64,000 bases of DNA from Nocardioides okcheonensis (lineage in GTDB: Bacteria; Actinomycetota; Actinomycetes; Propionibacteriales; Nocardioidaceae), in contig NZ_CP087710.1 in assembly GCF_020991065.1 (NCBI RefSeq), positions 3,844,001 through 3,908,000 on the forward strand, given 5' to 3'. The number at the start of each line of letters is the position of its first letter. The stretch's first letter is position 1. This document shows positions 47,952 through 58,498 of this stretch, piece after piece. A program made the translations under genes and the position numbers. The notes under the pieces were generated by a model that was not told where the DNA came from, searched no databases, and saw nothing but the letters and a program-made list of their open reading frames with translations.

Positions 47952-48644
47952 GTGCTCGACGCGGCGCTCGACCTCCTCCTCGGCAGCCGCTGCGTCGGCT
48001 GCGACACGCCCGGGCGGATGCTGTGCCGGCGCTGCCGGGCGGGGCTGTCGCGGCGCGCCGGCCCCGCGTGGCCCACGCCGACGCCGCCGGGTCTGGCGAC
48101 CCCCTGGGCGAGCGAGGTCTACGACGGTGCGGTCCGGGCGCTCGTCGTCGGGCACAAGGACCACGGGCAGTGGGGCCACCGGCGGGTGCTCGCCGACCTG
48201 CTCGCGACCGCGGTGCACGCGGCGGCGGAGGACCTCGACCCGCGGGTGCCGCTGCTCCTCGTCCCGGCGCCGTCGCGCCCGGGGGCCGGGCGGCAGCGCG
48301 GCTACGAGCCCACCGCGGCGCTCGTGCGCACCGCGGCCCGCGCGGTGCGCGCCGAGCGTCCGGCGCGCGCCGCGCCGCTGCTCGTCTCGCGCGGCGCCCG
48401 CGACCAGGCCGGGCTCGACGCGGCCGGGCGGGCGGCCAACGTCGCGGGGTCGATGCGCTGCTCCGCGGCCGTCCTGCGCCGGGTCGCGCGGCGCGACGGC
48501 GAGGCGCACGTCGTGGTCTGCGACGACGTCCTCACCACCGGCGCGACCGCCCGCGAGGCCCAGCGAGCCCTGGCCGCGGTGGGTCTCGACCCCGTGGCGA
48601 TCGCGGTCGTGGCGGCCACGCGCCGGGCGTCCCCGCCGGCGTGA
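47952..48644 (+). CDS. comF: ComF-family phosphoribosyltransferase-like protein
   Basis: The 230-residue protein has an N-terminal zinc-ribbon (Cys14, Cys17, Cys25, Cys28 in RCVGCDTPGRMLCRRC) and a C-terminal PRTase fold with the PRPP motif VVVCDDVLTTGAT. ComF proteins act in DNA uptake in some bacteria; in actinobacteria the gene follows lpqB and its role is unclear. GTG 47952 is the first plausible start; the frame above it is shadow of the lpqB end. No strong ribosome site is visible. Confidence 0.88.
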   Translation: MLDAALDLLLGSRCVGCDTPGRMLCRRCRAGLSRRAGPAWPTPTPPGLATPWASEVYDGAVRALVVGHKDHGQWGHRRVLADLLATAVHAAAEDLDPRVPLLLVPAPSRPGAGRQRGYEPTAALVRTAARAVRAERPARAAPLLVSRGARDQAGLDAAGRAANVAGSMRCSAAVLRRVARRDGEAHVVVCDDVLTTGATAREAQRALAAVGLDPVAIAVVAATRRASPPA

Positions 48645-48676
48645 GGCGGCAGACCGGCCGACAGGCGGTCCCACAG

Positions 48677-48705
48677 TTGGCCCGGAGCCGTCGAGGGGCT
48701 AGCGT
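48677..48705 (+). promoter_or_regulatory. promoter of the raiA-type RNA
   Basis: TTGGCC (48677-48682), 17 bp, then TAGCGT (48700-48705). It predicts a transcription start near 48712, at the 5' edge of the structured leader. Confidence 0.5.
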
Positions 48706-48711
48706 CTTGTC

Positions 48712-48914
48712 ATGGAGTCCGCCCGGGTCCGTGGTTGCGTCACGGAGAGGGGTGTGCGACGTGCCGATCGGCTCGTCGCGCGGTCAGAGCCGTGGCTAGC
48801 CGATGCCAGTCGCAGGCGAAACGGTCCACGTAAGTCCCCGGGCGCTGTCCGCGGGACGATCACGGTGCGGCTTAGAGGTAAGTCCTGCCCCGTCCCCGGC
48901 ACCAGATGTGCCGG
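48712..48914 (+). ncRNA. probable raiA-motif structured RNA upstream of hpf
   Basis: A 430-bp gap before hpf contains no convincing gene but a structured, non-coding-looking segment. Visible helices include CCGTG/CACGG (48729-48733 with 48741-48745), GTCCC/GGGAC (48834-48838 with 48853-48857) and CCGGCAC/GTGCCGG (48896-48914, loop CAGAT). Purine-rich single-stranded patches (GGCGAAACGG, TAAGTCC twice) look conserved. The raiA RNA motif is known upstream of raiA/hpf genes in Actinobacteria and Firmicutes. I infer identity from position and style, not from a covariance search. The ends are approximate. Confidence 0.6.
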
Positions 48915-49075
48915 ACGCCGGGAGAAGGCCAGTAGTGGCGGAGAAGCTGCGAACGCTTCAGCAGGCGGTTGTGGGGTCGAAGACCAGGTCGGCCGGGCGG
49001 ACTCCATCCCACCCTGCCCCGGTGCAGCCGGGGCACATGGAAGGGTGCGGCCGCTCGCTAGTTGAGGAGGTTCAC
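48915..49075. other. leader between structured RNA and hpf
   Basis: The stretch carries one weak GC-rich inverted segment and ends with the hpf ribosome binding site GAGGAGG (49064-49070). I see no gene in it. Confidence 0.4.
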
Positions 49076-49690
49076 ATGGAGGTTGTGGTCACGGGACGGC
49101 ACTGCGAGGTGTCCGACCGGTTCCGCGAGCATGTCTCGGAGAAGCTCAGCCGCCTGGAGAAGCACGACCACCGGATCATGCGGGTCCAGGTGGAGGTCGA
49201 GCTCGAGAAGAACCCCCGCCAGGCCGACCGCGCGACACGGGTCGAGCTCACCGCGTTCTCCAAGGGCCCGGTGATCCGCGCCGAGGCGGCCGCCGAGGAC
49301 AAGATGGGCGCCCTGGACCTCGCGCTCGACAAGATGCAGTCGCAGATGCGACGCGCCGCGGACCGTCGTCGGGTGCACAAGGGGCGCAACGAGCACGTGT
49401 CGATGGGCCAGGCGCTGGCCGGGCTGCCGGCCGCCGAGGAGGCGGCCGAGGACGACGACGTCATCGAGCGCAAGGTCGGGCCGATCACGGTGACCGGCGA
49501 CGGGCCGCTCGTGGTGCGCGAGAAGTCGTTCGCGGGGGCGCCGATGACCCTCGACCAGGCCCTCTACGAGATGGAGCTCGTGGGGCACGACTTCTTCCTG
49601 TTCGTCGACAAGGAGAGCGAGCGACCGTCGGTCGTCTACCGCCGCCGGGGCTACGACTACGGCGTCATCTCGCTCGACGTGAACGACTGA
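49076..49690 (+). CDS. hpf: long-form ribosome hibernation promoting factor
   Basis: The 204-residue protein has an N-terminal S30AE domain (VVVTGRHCEVSDRFREHVSEKLSRLEKH split over two strands and helices) and a C-terminal dimerisation domain (GAPMTLDQALYEMELVGHDFFLFV, YRRRGYDYGVISL), making it the long form that links two ribosomes into 100S particles. ATG 49076 has AGGAGG 5 nt upstream, one of the best ribosome sites in the window; the 91-residue in-frame extension is the RNA leader. In mycobacteria the gene also lies between comF and secA. Confidence 0.94.
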   Translation: MEVVVTGRHCEVSDRFREHVSEKLSRLEKHDHRIMRVQVEVELEKNPRQADRATRVELTAFSKGPVIRAEAAAEDKMGALDLALDKMQSQMRRAADRRRVHKGRNEHVSMGQALAGLPAAEEAAEDDDVIERKVGPITVTGDGPLVVREKSFAGAPMTLDQALYEMELVGHDFFLFVDKESERPSVVYRRRGYDYGVISLDVND

Positions 49691-49739
49691 TCCACGCGAC
49701 CACCACACCTCGGTCACGCGCGCATGACATGATGCGCGC

Positions 49740-50423
49740 GTGACCGAGGCAACCGGAAGTCCAGGGACCGAACCCGTCCGCGTCCTGGTGGTCGACGACC
49801 AGGAGCTGTTCCGTCGCGGCCTGATCATGCTGCTCGGCGGCGACGCCGACATCGAGGTCGTCGGCGAGGCCGCCGACGGCGTGACCGCCACCGAGCTCGC
49901 GGTGAAGACCGCGCCCGACGTGATCCTGCTCGACGTGCGGATGCCGCGCCGCACCGGCGTGGAGGCCTGCTCCGCGATCAAGGAGGCGGTGCCGTCGGCG
50001 AAGATCATCATGCTGACCGTCTCCGACGAGGAGGCCGACCTCTACGAGTCGGTGAAGAACGGCGCCTCCGGCTACCTGCTCAAGGACTCCTCCATCGAGG
50101 AGGTCGCCCAGGCGATCCGCGTGGTCAACGAGGGCCAGTCGCTGATCAGCCCGTCGATGGCGGTCAAGCTGATCGACGAGTTCAAGCAGATGTCCAAGCC
50201 CGAGCGCGAGCAGGGTCCGGGCCTGCGCCTGACCGAGCGCGAGCTCGAGGTGCTCCGGCTGGTGGCCAAGGGGCTGAACAACCGCGAGGTCGCCAAGGAG
50301 CTGTTCATCTCCGAGAACACGGTCAAGAACCACGTGCGCAACATCCTCGAGAAGCTGCAGCTGCACTCCCGCATGGAGGCCGTCATGTACGCGATGCGCG
50401 AAAAGCTGCTCGACCTGCCGTAG
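49740..50423 (+). CDS. NarL/FixJ-family response regulator (orphan)
   Basis: The 227-residue regulator has a receiver domain with Asp65 (VILLDVRMP) and a LuxR-type helix-turn-helix ([36 protein letters not shown] split by the turn). No kinase gene is adjacent. GTG 49740 has CATGAT (49728-49733) ending 6 nt upstream, a leaderless pattern. Its place between hpf and secA suggests a link to growth state or stress, which is inference. Confidence 0.9.
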   Translation: MTEATGSPGTEPVRVLVVDDQELFRRGLIMLLGGDADIEVVGEAADGVTATELAVKTAPDVILLDVRMPRRTGVEACSAIKEAVPSAKIIMLTVSDEEADLYESVKNGASGYLLKDSSIEEVAQAIRVVNEGQSLISPSMAVKLIDEFKQMSKPEREQGPGLRLTERELEVLRLVAKGLNNREVAKELFISENTVKNHVRNILEKLQLHSRMEAVMYAMREKLLDLP

Positions 50424-50430
50424 GGCGCAC

Positions 50431-51648
50431 GTGGACCAGCTGACCCGGCTCCAGGCCAGGCGCATCGCGCTGGCCGCCCAGGGCTTCACCGACCGACCCC
50501 ACGCGACCCCGTCGATGCGCACCCTCGAGCGCACCGTGGCCCGCACCGGCGTGCTGCAGGTCGACTCGGTCAACGTGCTCCAGCGCGCCCACTTCATGCC
50601 CCTCTACTCCCGGATGGGCCCCTACGACGTCGACCTGCTGCGGCGGGCCTCCGAGCGCCGGCCGCGCCGGGTGGTCGAGTACTGGGCGCACGTCCAGGCC
50701 CTGATGCCGGTAGGGCTGTGGCCGCTGATGCGCCACCGGATGGACCACTACCGCTCCGAGCGCGGCAAGTGGGGGTTCACCGCCGACCCCACGCTCGAGC
50801 CGCGCGTCCTGGACGCGGTGCGCGAGCGCGGTCCGGTGACCGCCCGCGACCTCGAGGAGGAGTTCGCCACCGGCCCCCGCACCAAGGAGCACTGGGGCTG
50901 GAACTGGTCGGAGGCCCGCAAGGTCCTCGACTTCCTGTTCCTCGTCGGCGACGTCGCGATCGCCGGGCGCACGAGCCAGTTCGAGGTCCTCTACGACCTC
51001 ACCGAGCGGGTGCTGCCGCCCGCGGTGCTCGACGCGCCCACCCCCACGCCCCAGGAGGCGGTCACCGAGCTCGTGCGCCGCGCCGCCCGCTCGCACGGCG
51101 TCGCCAGCGCGGCGTGCCTCGCCGACTACTACCGCCTGCGCCTGCAGCCGGCGCCGGGCCGGGCCAGCGCGAAGGTCGCCGTCGACGAGCTCGTCGCGAC
51201 GGGCGAGCTGGTGCCGGTGCGGGTCCAGGGGTGGAAGCGCCAGGCGTACCTGCACCGCGACGCCCGGCTGCCCCGCCGGGTCACCGCGCGCACGCTGCTC
51301 AGCCCCTTCGACCCGGTCGTCTGGGAGCGGGCGCGCGCCGAGGCGCTGTTCGACTTCTTCTACCGCATCGAGATCTACGTCCCGGCCGGGAAGCGGGTCC
51401 ACGGCTACTACGTGCTGCCGTTCCTCCTCGGCGACCGGCTCGTCGCCCGGGTCGACCTCAAGGCCGACCGGAGCAGCGGCACGCTGCTCGTCCCCGGGGC
51501 GTTCGCCGAGCCCGGCGCCCCCGAGGAGACCGCCGACGAGCTGGCCGCCGAGCTGCGCCGGCTGGCCGGCTGGCTGGGTCTCGACGACGTGGTGGCGGGG
51601 CACAAGGGTGACCTGTCGCACGCATTGGGAGCAGCGTTGGCGCGGTAG
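50431..51648 (+). CDS. winged-helix DNA-binding / YcaQ-AlkZ-like protein
   Basis: The 405-residue protein matches the winged-helix HTH_42 (YcaQ/AlkZ) family: LTRLQARRIALAAQGF at the start, VLQVDSVNVLQRAHFMPLYSRMG, and a late FDPVVWERARAEALFDFFYRIEIYVP segment. YcaQ unhooks DNA interstrand crosslinks as a glycosylase; AlkZ does so for azinomycin. GTG 50431 lies 8 bp after the response-regulator stop. Whether it is a glycosylase here is inferred from the family. Confidence 0.88.
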   Translation: MDQLTRLQARRIALAAQGFTDRPHATPSMRTLERTVARTGVLQVDSVNVLQRAHFMPLYSRMGPYDVDLLRRASERRPRRVVEYWAHVQALMPVGLWPLMRHRMDHYRSERGKWGFTADPTLEPRVLDAVRERGPVTARDLEEEFATGPRTKEHWGWNWSEARKVLDFLFLVGDVAIAGRTSQFEVLYDLTERVLPPAVLDAPTPTPQEAVTELVRRAARSHGVASAACLADYYRLRLQPAPGRASAKVAVDELVATGELVPVRVQGWKRQAYLHRDARLPRRVTARTLLSPFDPVVWERARAEALFDFFYRIEIYVPAGKRVHGYYVLPFLLGDRLVARVDLKADRSSGTLLVPGAFAEPGAPEETADELAAELRRLAGWLGLDDVVAGHKGDLSHALGAALAR

Positions 51649-51663
51649 GTAGAGTTACCACTC

Positions 51664-54501
<2,838 letters not shown>

Positions 54502-54514
54502 CCGGCCTCCGGTC

Positions 54515-55045
54515 TCAGCCCCACACCAGCGCGACGCACTGCCAGCGGTCCCGCACGAGCTCGAAGCGTGCGGCGACCGCCCGGGAGCGACGTCCGTATC
54601 GCACGTGGGCGCTCGCCTCGACGGCGTCGTCGCGGATGAGCGCGGTCCGGACCCCGACCACGACCGGCCGGGCCGGGTTCGGCGCGCGCACGCCCCCGTG
54701 GACGGGTCCGGCGACCGCGGCGACGGCGCGAGCCCGCTCGGCGAGCCGGTCGTAGACCTCCGGCACGGTGTGGCGCAGCACCTGGCTGACCGGGCGGTCG
54801 CCCGCCGCCACCTCGACGGCGGCCTGGAGGTAGCGACCGACGAACGCGTCGACCTGGGCCCGGGTGGCCGTGGCCACGACGACCAGGTCGTTGGTCCGCG
54901 CGCTGCGCAGGCGCGGTCGCGGCGGCGCGGTGCGCGGGGTGAGGTCGAGGGCGAGCGAGCCCTGGACGCTCGCCACGGGGACGGTCGGGCGGCCGGTCGC
55001 GCGCAGCGCGATCACCTCGGCTCGGCTGGGCTGCTGGCTGGTCAT
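54515..55045 (-). CDS. Rv3235-like family protein
   Basis: The 176-residue protein has a flexible N-terminus of about 70 residues and then a compact domain ending RFELVRDRWQCVALVWG, typical of the Rv3235 family that lies near secA in actinobacteria. The function is unknown. ATG 55045 overlaps the LysM gene stop as ATGA, so both are co-translated. Its 3' end is convergent with secA, 13 bp away. Confidence 0.82.
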   Translation of the reverse strand: MTSQQPSRAEVIALRATGRPTVPVASVQGSLALDLTPRTAPPRPRLRSARTNDLVVVATATRAQVDAFVGRYLQAAVEVAAGDRPVSQVLRHTVPEVYDRLAERARAVAAVAGPVHGGVRAPNPARPVVVGVRTALIRDDAVEASAHVRYGRRSRAVAARFELVRDRWQCVALVWG

Positions 55046-55725
55046 CGTCGGTCTCCGTCCTGGGGGGCCTGGTGGGTGGTCGGGGTCAGGCGGAGCGCCT
55101 GCCCGGGGTGGATCAGGTCGGGGTCGTCCCCGACCACGGCACGGTTGGCGCGCCAGATGGCGCGCCAGCGCTCGTCGGTGCCCGTGCCGTCGCCGGCCGG
55201 GTGGGCGACGGCGATCGACCACAGCGAGTCGCCCGGGCGCACGACGTAGTCCCCGGCGGGCGCGGTGCCCTCGGCCGACGTGGGTGCCGACGTGGGTCCG
55301 GTGGTCGTCGCGACCGCCCGCTCGGGCAGGGCGAGGCCGGCGACGACGTGGCGACCGTCGCCCCGGCGCCCCCGTCGGCCCGCCGGGGCCGCCGCGGGGG
55401 CCGCCGCGCCGGCGGCCACGGCGACGCCGCAGGCGAGCAGCACGAGGCGCCGGGTGGGTCCGGCGTGGCGCTCCACGCCGCCCGTGGATCCGGTGACCAC
55501 CCCGGCGACGGTGACGGTGGTGACCAGCCAGGTGCGCAGCAGCGCGAGCGCCAGCACGACCGCGCACCCGGCGACGAGCGTCGACGTCACGCCGGAGGGC
55601 CCGGCGCTCCCGGCGGTGAGGGCCTCGCGCACCAGGCCGTGGGCCACCTGGGCCGTGCCGGCGGTGCCGGCGCTCACCGCGAGCCAGACCGTGGCGGCGC
55701 GGATCCTCGTCGTCCCCCGAGACAT
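55042..55725 (-). CDS. LysM-domain membrane protein
   Basis: The 227-residue protein has about three membrane helices in its first 115 residues, an Ala/Gly/Arg-rich linker and a C-terminal LysM domain (YVVRPGDSLWSIAV, WRAIWRANRAVVGDDPDLIHPGQAL split over the fold). LysM binds peptidoglycan. ATG 55725 has GAAAGG 6 nt upstream, preferred over the ATG 24 codons earlier. It is coupled to the Rv3235-like gene. A TTGACA promoter lies upstream. Confidence 0.85.
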   Translation of the reverse strand: MSRGTTRIRAATVWLAVSAGTAGTAQVAHGLVREALTAGSAGPSGVTSTLVAGCAVVLALALLRTWLVTTVTVAGVVTGSTGGVERHAGPTRRLVLLACGVAVAAGAAAPAAAPAGRRGRRGDGRHVVAGLALPERAVATTTGPTSAPTSAEGTAPAGDYVVRPGDSLWSIAVAHPAGDGTGTDERWRAIWRANRAVVGDDPDLIHPGQALRLTPTTHQAPQDGDRR

Positions 55726-55756
55726 CGCGAACCTTTCGTTTGCGTGCGTTTGCTTC

Positions 55757-55785
55757 ATCAAAGGCACATTTGCGATCGGTGTCAA
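55757..55785 (-). promoter_or_regulatory. promoter of the LysM gene
   Basis: On the minus strand TTGACA (55785-55780) and TTTGAT (55762-55757) are 17 bp apart. Downstream, CGTTTGC occurs twice (plus strand 55737-55743 and 55747-55753), an AT-richer direct repeat that may be a control site. Confidence 0.45.
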
Positions 55786-55823
55786 CGCGTTGTGCACAGG
55801 CCGCAGCCCGTAGGCTCGCGGCC

Positions 55824-56387
55824 ATGTCCTGGGAGCACGAGCTGTTCGCGCTGTTCGACGACCTCGAGGGCCGGGCGGCCGCCCTGTGGGAGGCGGATCG
55901 CGAGGCCGAGCTGGCCGACCGCGCCCGCGCGGAGTACGCGGCGGTGACCCTCGCCAGCCGGCTGATGGCCTCGCGGGGCGCCGAGGTGGCCCTCGACCTG
56001 CCGCACGTGGGCCGCGTCGAGGGCCGGCTGGGCCGCGTGGGGGAGGGCTGGTGCCTCCTGGCGGGTCGCGGCCAGGACTGGATCGTCCCGGTGCACCACG
56101 TCGTCGCGGTGCACGGCGCCTCCGCGCGCTCGGTCCCCGAGGTGGCGTGGTCGCCGGTGGACCGGATCAGCCTCCGCGCCGCGCTGCGGCGGCTGTCGGA
56201 GTCGGGGTTACGCTGCGTGCTGCACCTGGCCGACGGGTCGTGGCACGCCGGCACCGTCGGGCGGGTGGCGGGAGACTTCCTCGAGTGCCGGCCCGACGTG
56301 GAGCCGGGGTCGGCGGCCGACGACGCGGGTGCACCGGTGCTGGTGCCCTACGCGGGCCTGGTGGCCGTGCAGAGCCGCGAGGACTAG
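55824..56387 (+). CDS. conserved hypothetical protein
   Basis: The 187-residue soluble protein begins MSWEHELFALFDDLEGRA with an amphipathic helix, then a beta-rich part with paired strands (GRVEGRLGRVGEGWCLLAG and CVLHLADGSWHAGTVGRV look like two related half-barrels). I recognise no named family. ATG 55824 has TAGGCT (55811-55816) ending 7 nt upstream; the open frame from 55740 is leader of the divergent gene. It converges on tatB with a small hairpin between. Confidence 0.65.
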   Translation: MSWEHELFALFDDLEGRAAALWEADREAELADRARAEYAAVTLASRLMASRGAEVALDLPHVGRVEGRLGRVGEGWCLLAGRGQDWIVPVHHVVAVHGASARSVPEVAWSPVDRISLRAALRRLSESGLRCVLHLADGSWHAGTVGRVAGDFLECRPDVEPGSAADDAGAPVLVPYAGLVAVQSRED

Positions 56388-56388
56388 C

Positions 56389-56409
56389 CCGGGTGGGAGC
56401 CCGACCCGG
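56389..56409. terminator. small hairpin between convergent genes
   Basis: CCGGGT (56389-56394) pairs with ACCCGG (56404-56409) around a 9-nt loop. It fills the gap between the stop codons of the hypothetical gene and tatB, so it may end both transcripts. Confidence 0.4.
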
Positions 56410-56742
56410 TCAGGTCGCCTCGACGTCGTAGGGCGGCACCTGTCCGTCGGGGAGCGTGCTGGCGCGGGCCGCCCGCTCGGCCTCCTCGCGGTCGACCTCC
56501 GCCATCGCCTCGGTGATGTGCTTGCGCACGATGGTGCGCGGGTCGAGGTCGCGCAGCTGGAGGTCGGAGTACTCCGGCCCGAGCTCGCTGCGCAGCTCGT
56601 CGCGGGCGTTGTGGGCCAGCCCGCGGGCGCGGTGGAGCAGCTGGGCCGCCTGCCGGGCGAGGTCGGGCAGCCGGTCGGGTCCGAGCACGACGACGGCCAC
56701 GAGGGCGATCACGGCCAGCTCCATGAACCCGATGTCGAACAT
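56410..56742 (-). CDS. tatB: twin-arginine translocase subunit TatB
   Basis: The 110-residue protein has the TatB layout: one N-terminal helix (about residues 5-21) with Glu8, the GP hinge (Gly21-Pro22), an amphipathic helix (PDLARQAAQLLHRARGLAHN) and a polar tail. It recognises twin-arginine precursors with TatC. ATG 56742 has a minus-strand TAGGTT (56755-56750) ending 7 nt upstream. tatA and tatC are not in this window. Confidence 0.9.
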   Translation of the reverse strand: MFDIGFMELAVIALVAVVVLGPDRLPDLARQAAQLLHRARGLAHNARDELRSELGPEYSDLQLRDLDPRTIVRKHITEAMAEVDREEAERAARASTLPDGQVPPYDVEAT

Positions 56743-56772
56743 GATCCAGAACCTACCGGGCGCCCGCGGTCG

Positions 56773-57933
56773 TCAGAACCGGTTCGCCGGCGTCAGGCCG
56801 AGCTGCATGCCGGCGAGGCCGCGTCCACGCCCCGACAGGGTGCTGGCGATCCCGGCGAGCTCGCGCGCGGCCGGTGCGGTGGGGTCGGCCTCGACGATCG
56901 GCTTGCCGACGTCGCCGCCCTCGCGCAGCGACACGTCGAGCGGGATCCGCGCCAGGACCGGCACGTCGTAGCCGAACCGCTCGGACAGGGTGGCCGCGAC
57001 CCGGTCGCCGCCGCCGCTGCCGAACACCTCGAGGCGGTGGTCGTCCTCGGCGGGGCAGTGCGGGCAGGGGAGGTAGCTCATGTTCTCCACGACGCCGACG
57101 ACGCGCTGGTGCATCATCGAGGCCATCGTGCCGGCGCGCTCGGCGACCTCGGCGGCCGCCTCCTGCGGGGTGGTCACGACCACGACCTCGGCGCTCGGGA
57201 GGTGCTGGCCCAGCGAGATCGCGACGTCGCCGGTGCCGGGCGGCAGGTCGAGCAGCAGCGCGTCGAGGTCGCCCCAGTAGACGTCGGCGAGCATCTGCAC
57301 GAGGGCCCGGTCGAGCATCGGGCCGCGCCAGGCGACGACCTGGTCGCGGCGCGGCTTGAGCATCCCGATCGAGATGACCGAGACCCCGCTCGGCGTGGGG
57401 ACCGGCATGATCAGGTCGTCGACCTGCGTCGGCCGGGCGTCGGCGATGCCCAGCATCGCGGGCACCGAGTGGCCGTAGATGTCGGCGTCGACGATCCCGA
57501 CCTTCAGGCCCTGCGCGGCGAGCGAGAGCGCCAGGTTGACCGTGACCGACGACTTGCCGACGCCGCCCTTGCCGCTGGCGATCGCGTAGACCTTGGTGAG
57601 CGAGCCCGGCTGGCCGAACGGGATCTCGCGCTGGGCGCGCCCGTCGCTGAGGATCTCCTTCAGCCCGGCGCGCTGCTCGGCGGTCATCACGCCGAGGGTC
57701 AGGTCGACGGCGGTGACGCCGGGGACCGCGGACACCGCGGCGGTGACGTCGCGGTTGATGGTGTCCTTGAGCGGGCAGCCGGCCACGGTGAGCAGCACGT
57801 GGACCGCCACGGCCCCGTCCTCGGCGACCGCGACCGAGTCGACCATCCCCAGCTCCGTGATCGGGCGCTTGATCTCCGGGTCGTTCACGCCTCCCAGGGC
57901 GTCCATCACCTGCTGCTGCGTGGGGGTGCTCAT
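56773..57933 (-). CDS. apbC: Mrp/ApbC iron-sulfur cluster carrier ATPase
   Basis: The 386-residue protein has an N-terminal DUF59/MIP18 domain (about 1-95, with VAGCPLKDTI) and a deviant P-loop GKGGVGKSSV at 121-130, then a CPHC pair for cluster binding near the middle of the ATPase. It carries Fe-S clusters to target enzymes. ATG 57933 has a minus-strand TAGACT (57947-57942) ending 8 nt upstream. tatB follows 30 bp downstream, an order seen in mycobacteria (Rv1224-Rv1229c region). Confidence 0.94.
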   Translation of the reverse strand: MSTPTQQQVMDALGGVNDPEIKRPITELGMVDSVAVAEDGAVAVHVLLTVAGCPLKDTINRDVTAAVSAVPGVTAVDLTLGVMTAEQRAGLKEILSDGRAQREIPFGQPGSLTKVYAIASGKGGVGKSSVTVNLALSLAAQGLKVGIVDADIYGHSVPAMLGIADARPTQVDDLIMPVPTPSGVSVISIGMLKPRRDQVVAWRGPMLDRALVQMLADVYWGDLDALLLDLPPGTGDVAISLGQHLPSAEVVVVTTPQEAAAEVAERAGTMASMMHQRVVGVVENMSYLPCPHCPAEDDHRLEVFGSGGGDRVAATLSERFGYDVPVLARIPLDVSLREGGDVGKPIVEADPTAPAARELAGIASTLSGRGRGLAGMQLGLTPANRF

Positions 57934-57964
57934 GATGGATGAGTCTACGAGCCGCCCCGCGACG

Positions 57965-58498
57965 TCACGGCGCCGGCCGTGGGTCCTGCAGGCCCTGGTC
58001 CTCCGGCGGGTCGGGGCGCGCCAGCTGCTCGATGTCGCCGAGCAGGCCGCGCAGCTCCGAGCGCAGGAAGTCGCGGGTGGCGACCTCGCCGACGGACATG
58101 CGCAGCGAGGCGACCTCCCGGGCCAGGAACTCCATGTCGGCGTGGGCGCGCGCGTTGGCCTGGCGGTCCTGCTCGGCGACCACCTTGTCGCGCTGCTCCT
58201 GCCGGTTCTGCGCCAGCAGGATCAGCGGGGCGGCGTAGGACGCCTGCAGGCTGAGCATGAGGGTCAGGAAGATGAACGGGAACTCGTCGAAGCGCAGGTC
58301 CGCGGGCGCGAGGACGTTCCAGACGACCCACGCCGCGACGAACCCGGTCATCCACAGCAGGAACTTCGCCGTGCCCATGTAGCGGGCGAAGGACTCGGCG
58401 AAGACGCCGAACGCGTCGGCGTCGACGGTCGGTCGGCGCACGAGCGTGCGACGCGTGTCGCGCGGGGTGTCCAGGCGGGGTCGTCGGTTCTCGCTCAT
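57965..58498 (-). CDS. DUF1003 membrane protein
   Basis: The 177-residue protein has two membrane helices (WMTGFVAAWVVWNVL, about 48-62, and FIFLTLMLSLQASYAAPLIL, about 75-95) and a long coiled C-terminal region, the DUF1003 pattern. The function is unknown. ATG 58498 overlaps the MgtE/CBS stop as ATGA. A role with that magnesium-sensor-like protein is suggested only by coupling. Confidence 0.87.
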   Translation of the reverse strand: MSENRRPRLDTPRDTRRTLVRRPTVDADAFGVFAESFARYMGTAKFLLWMTGFVAAWVVWNVLAPADLRFDEFPFIFLTLMLSLQASYAAPLILLAQNRQEQRDKVVAEQDRQANARAHADMEFLAREVASLRMSVGEVATRDFLRSELRGLLGDIEQLARPDPPEDQGLQDPRPAP

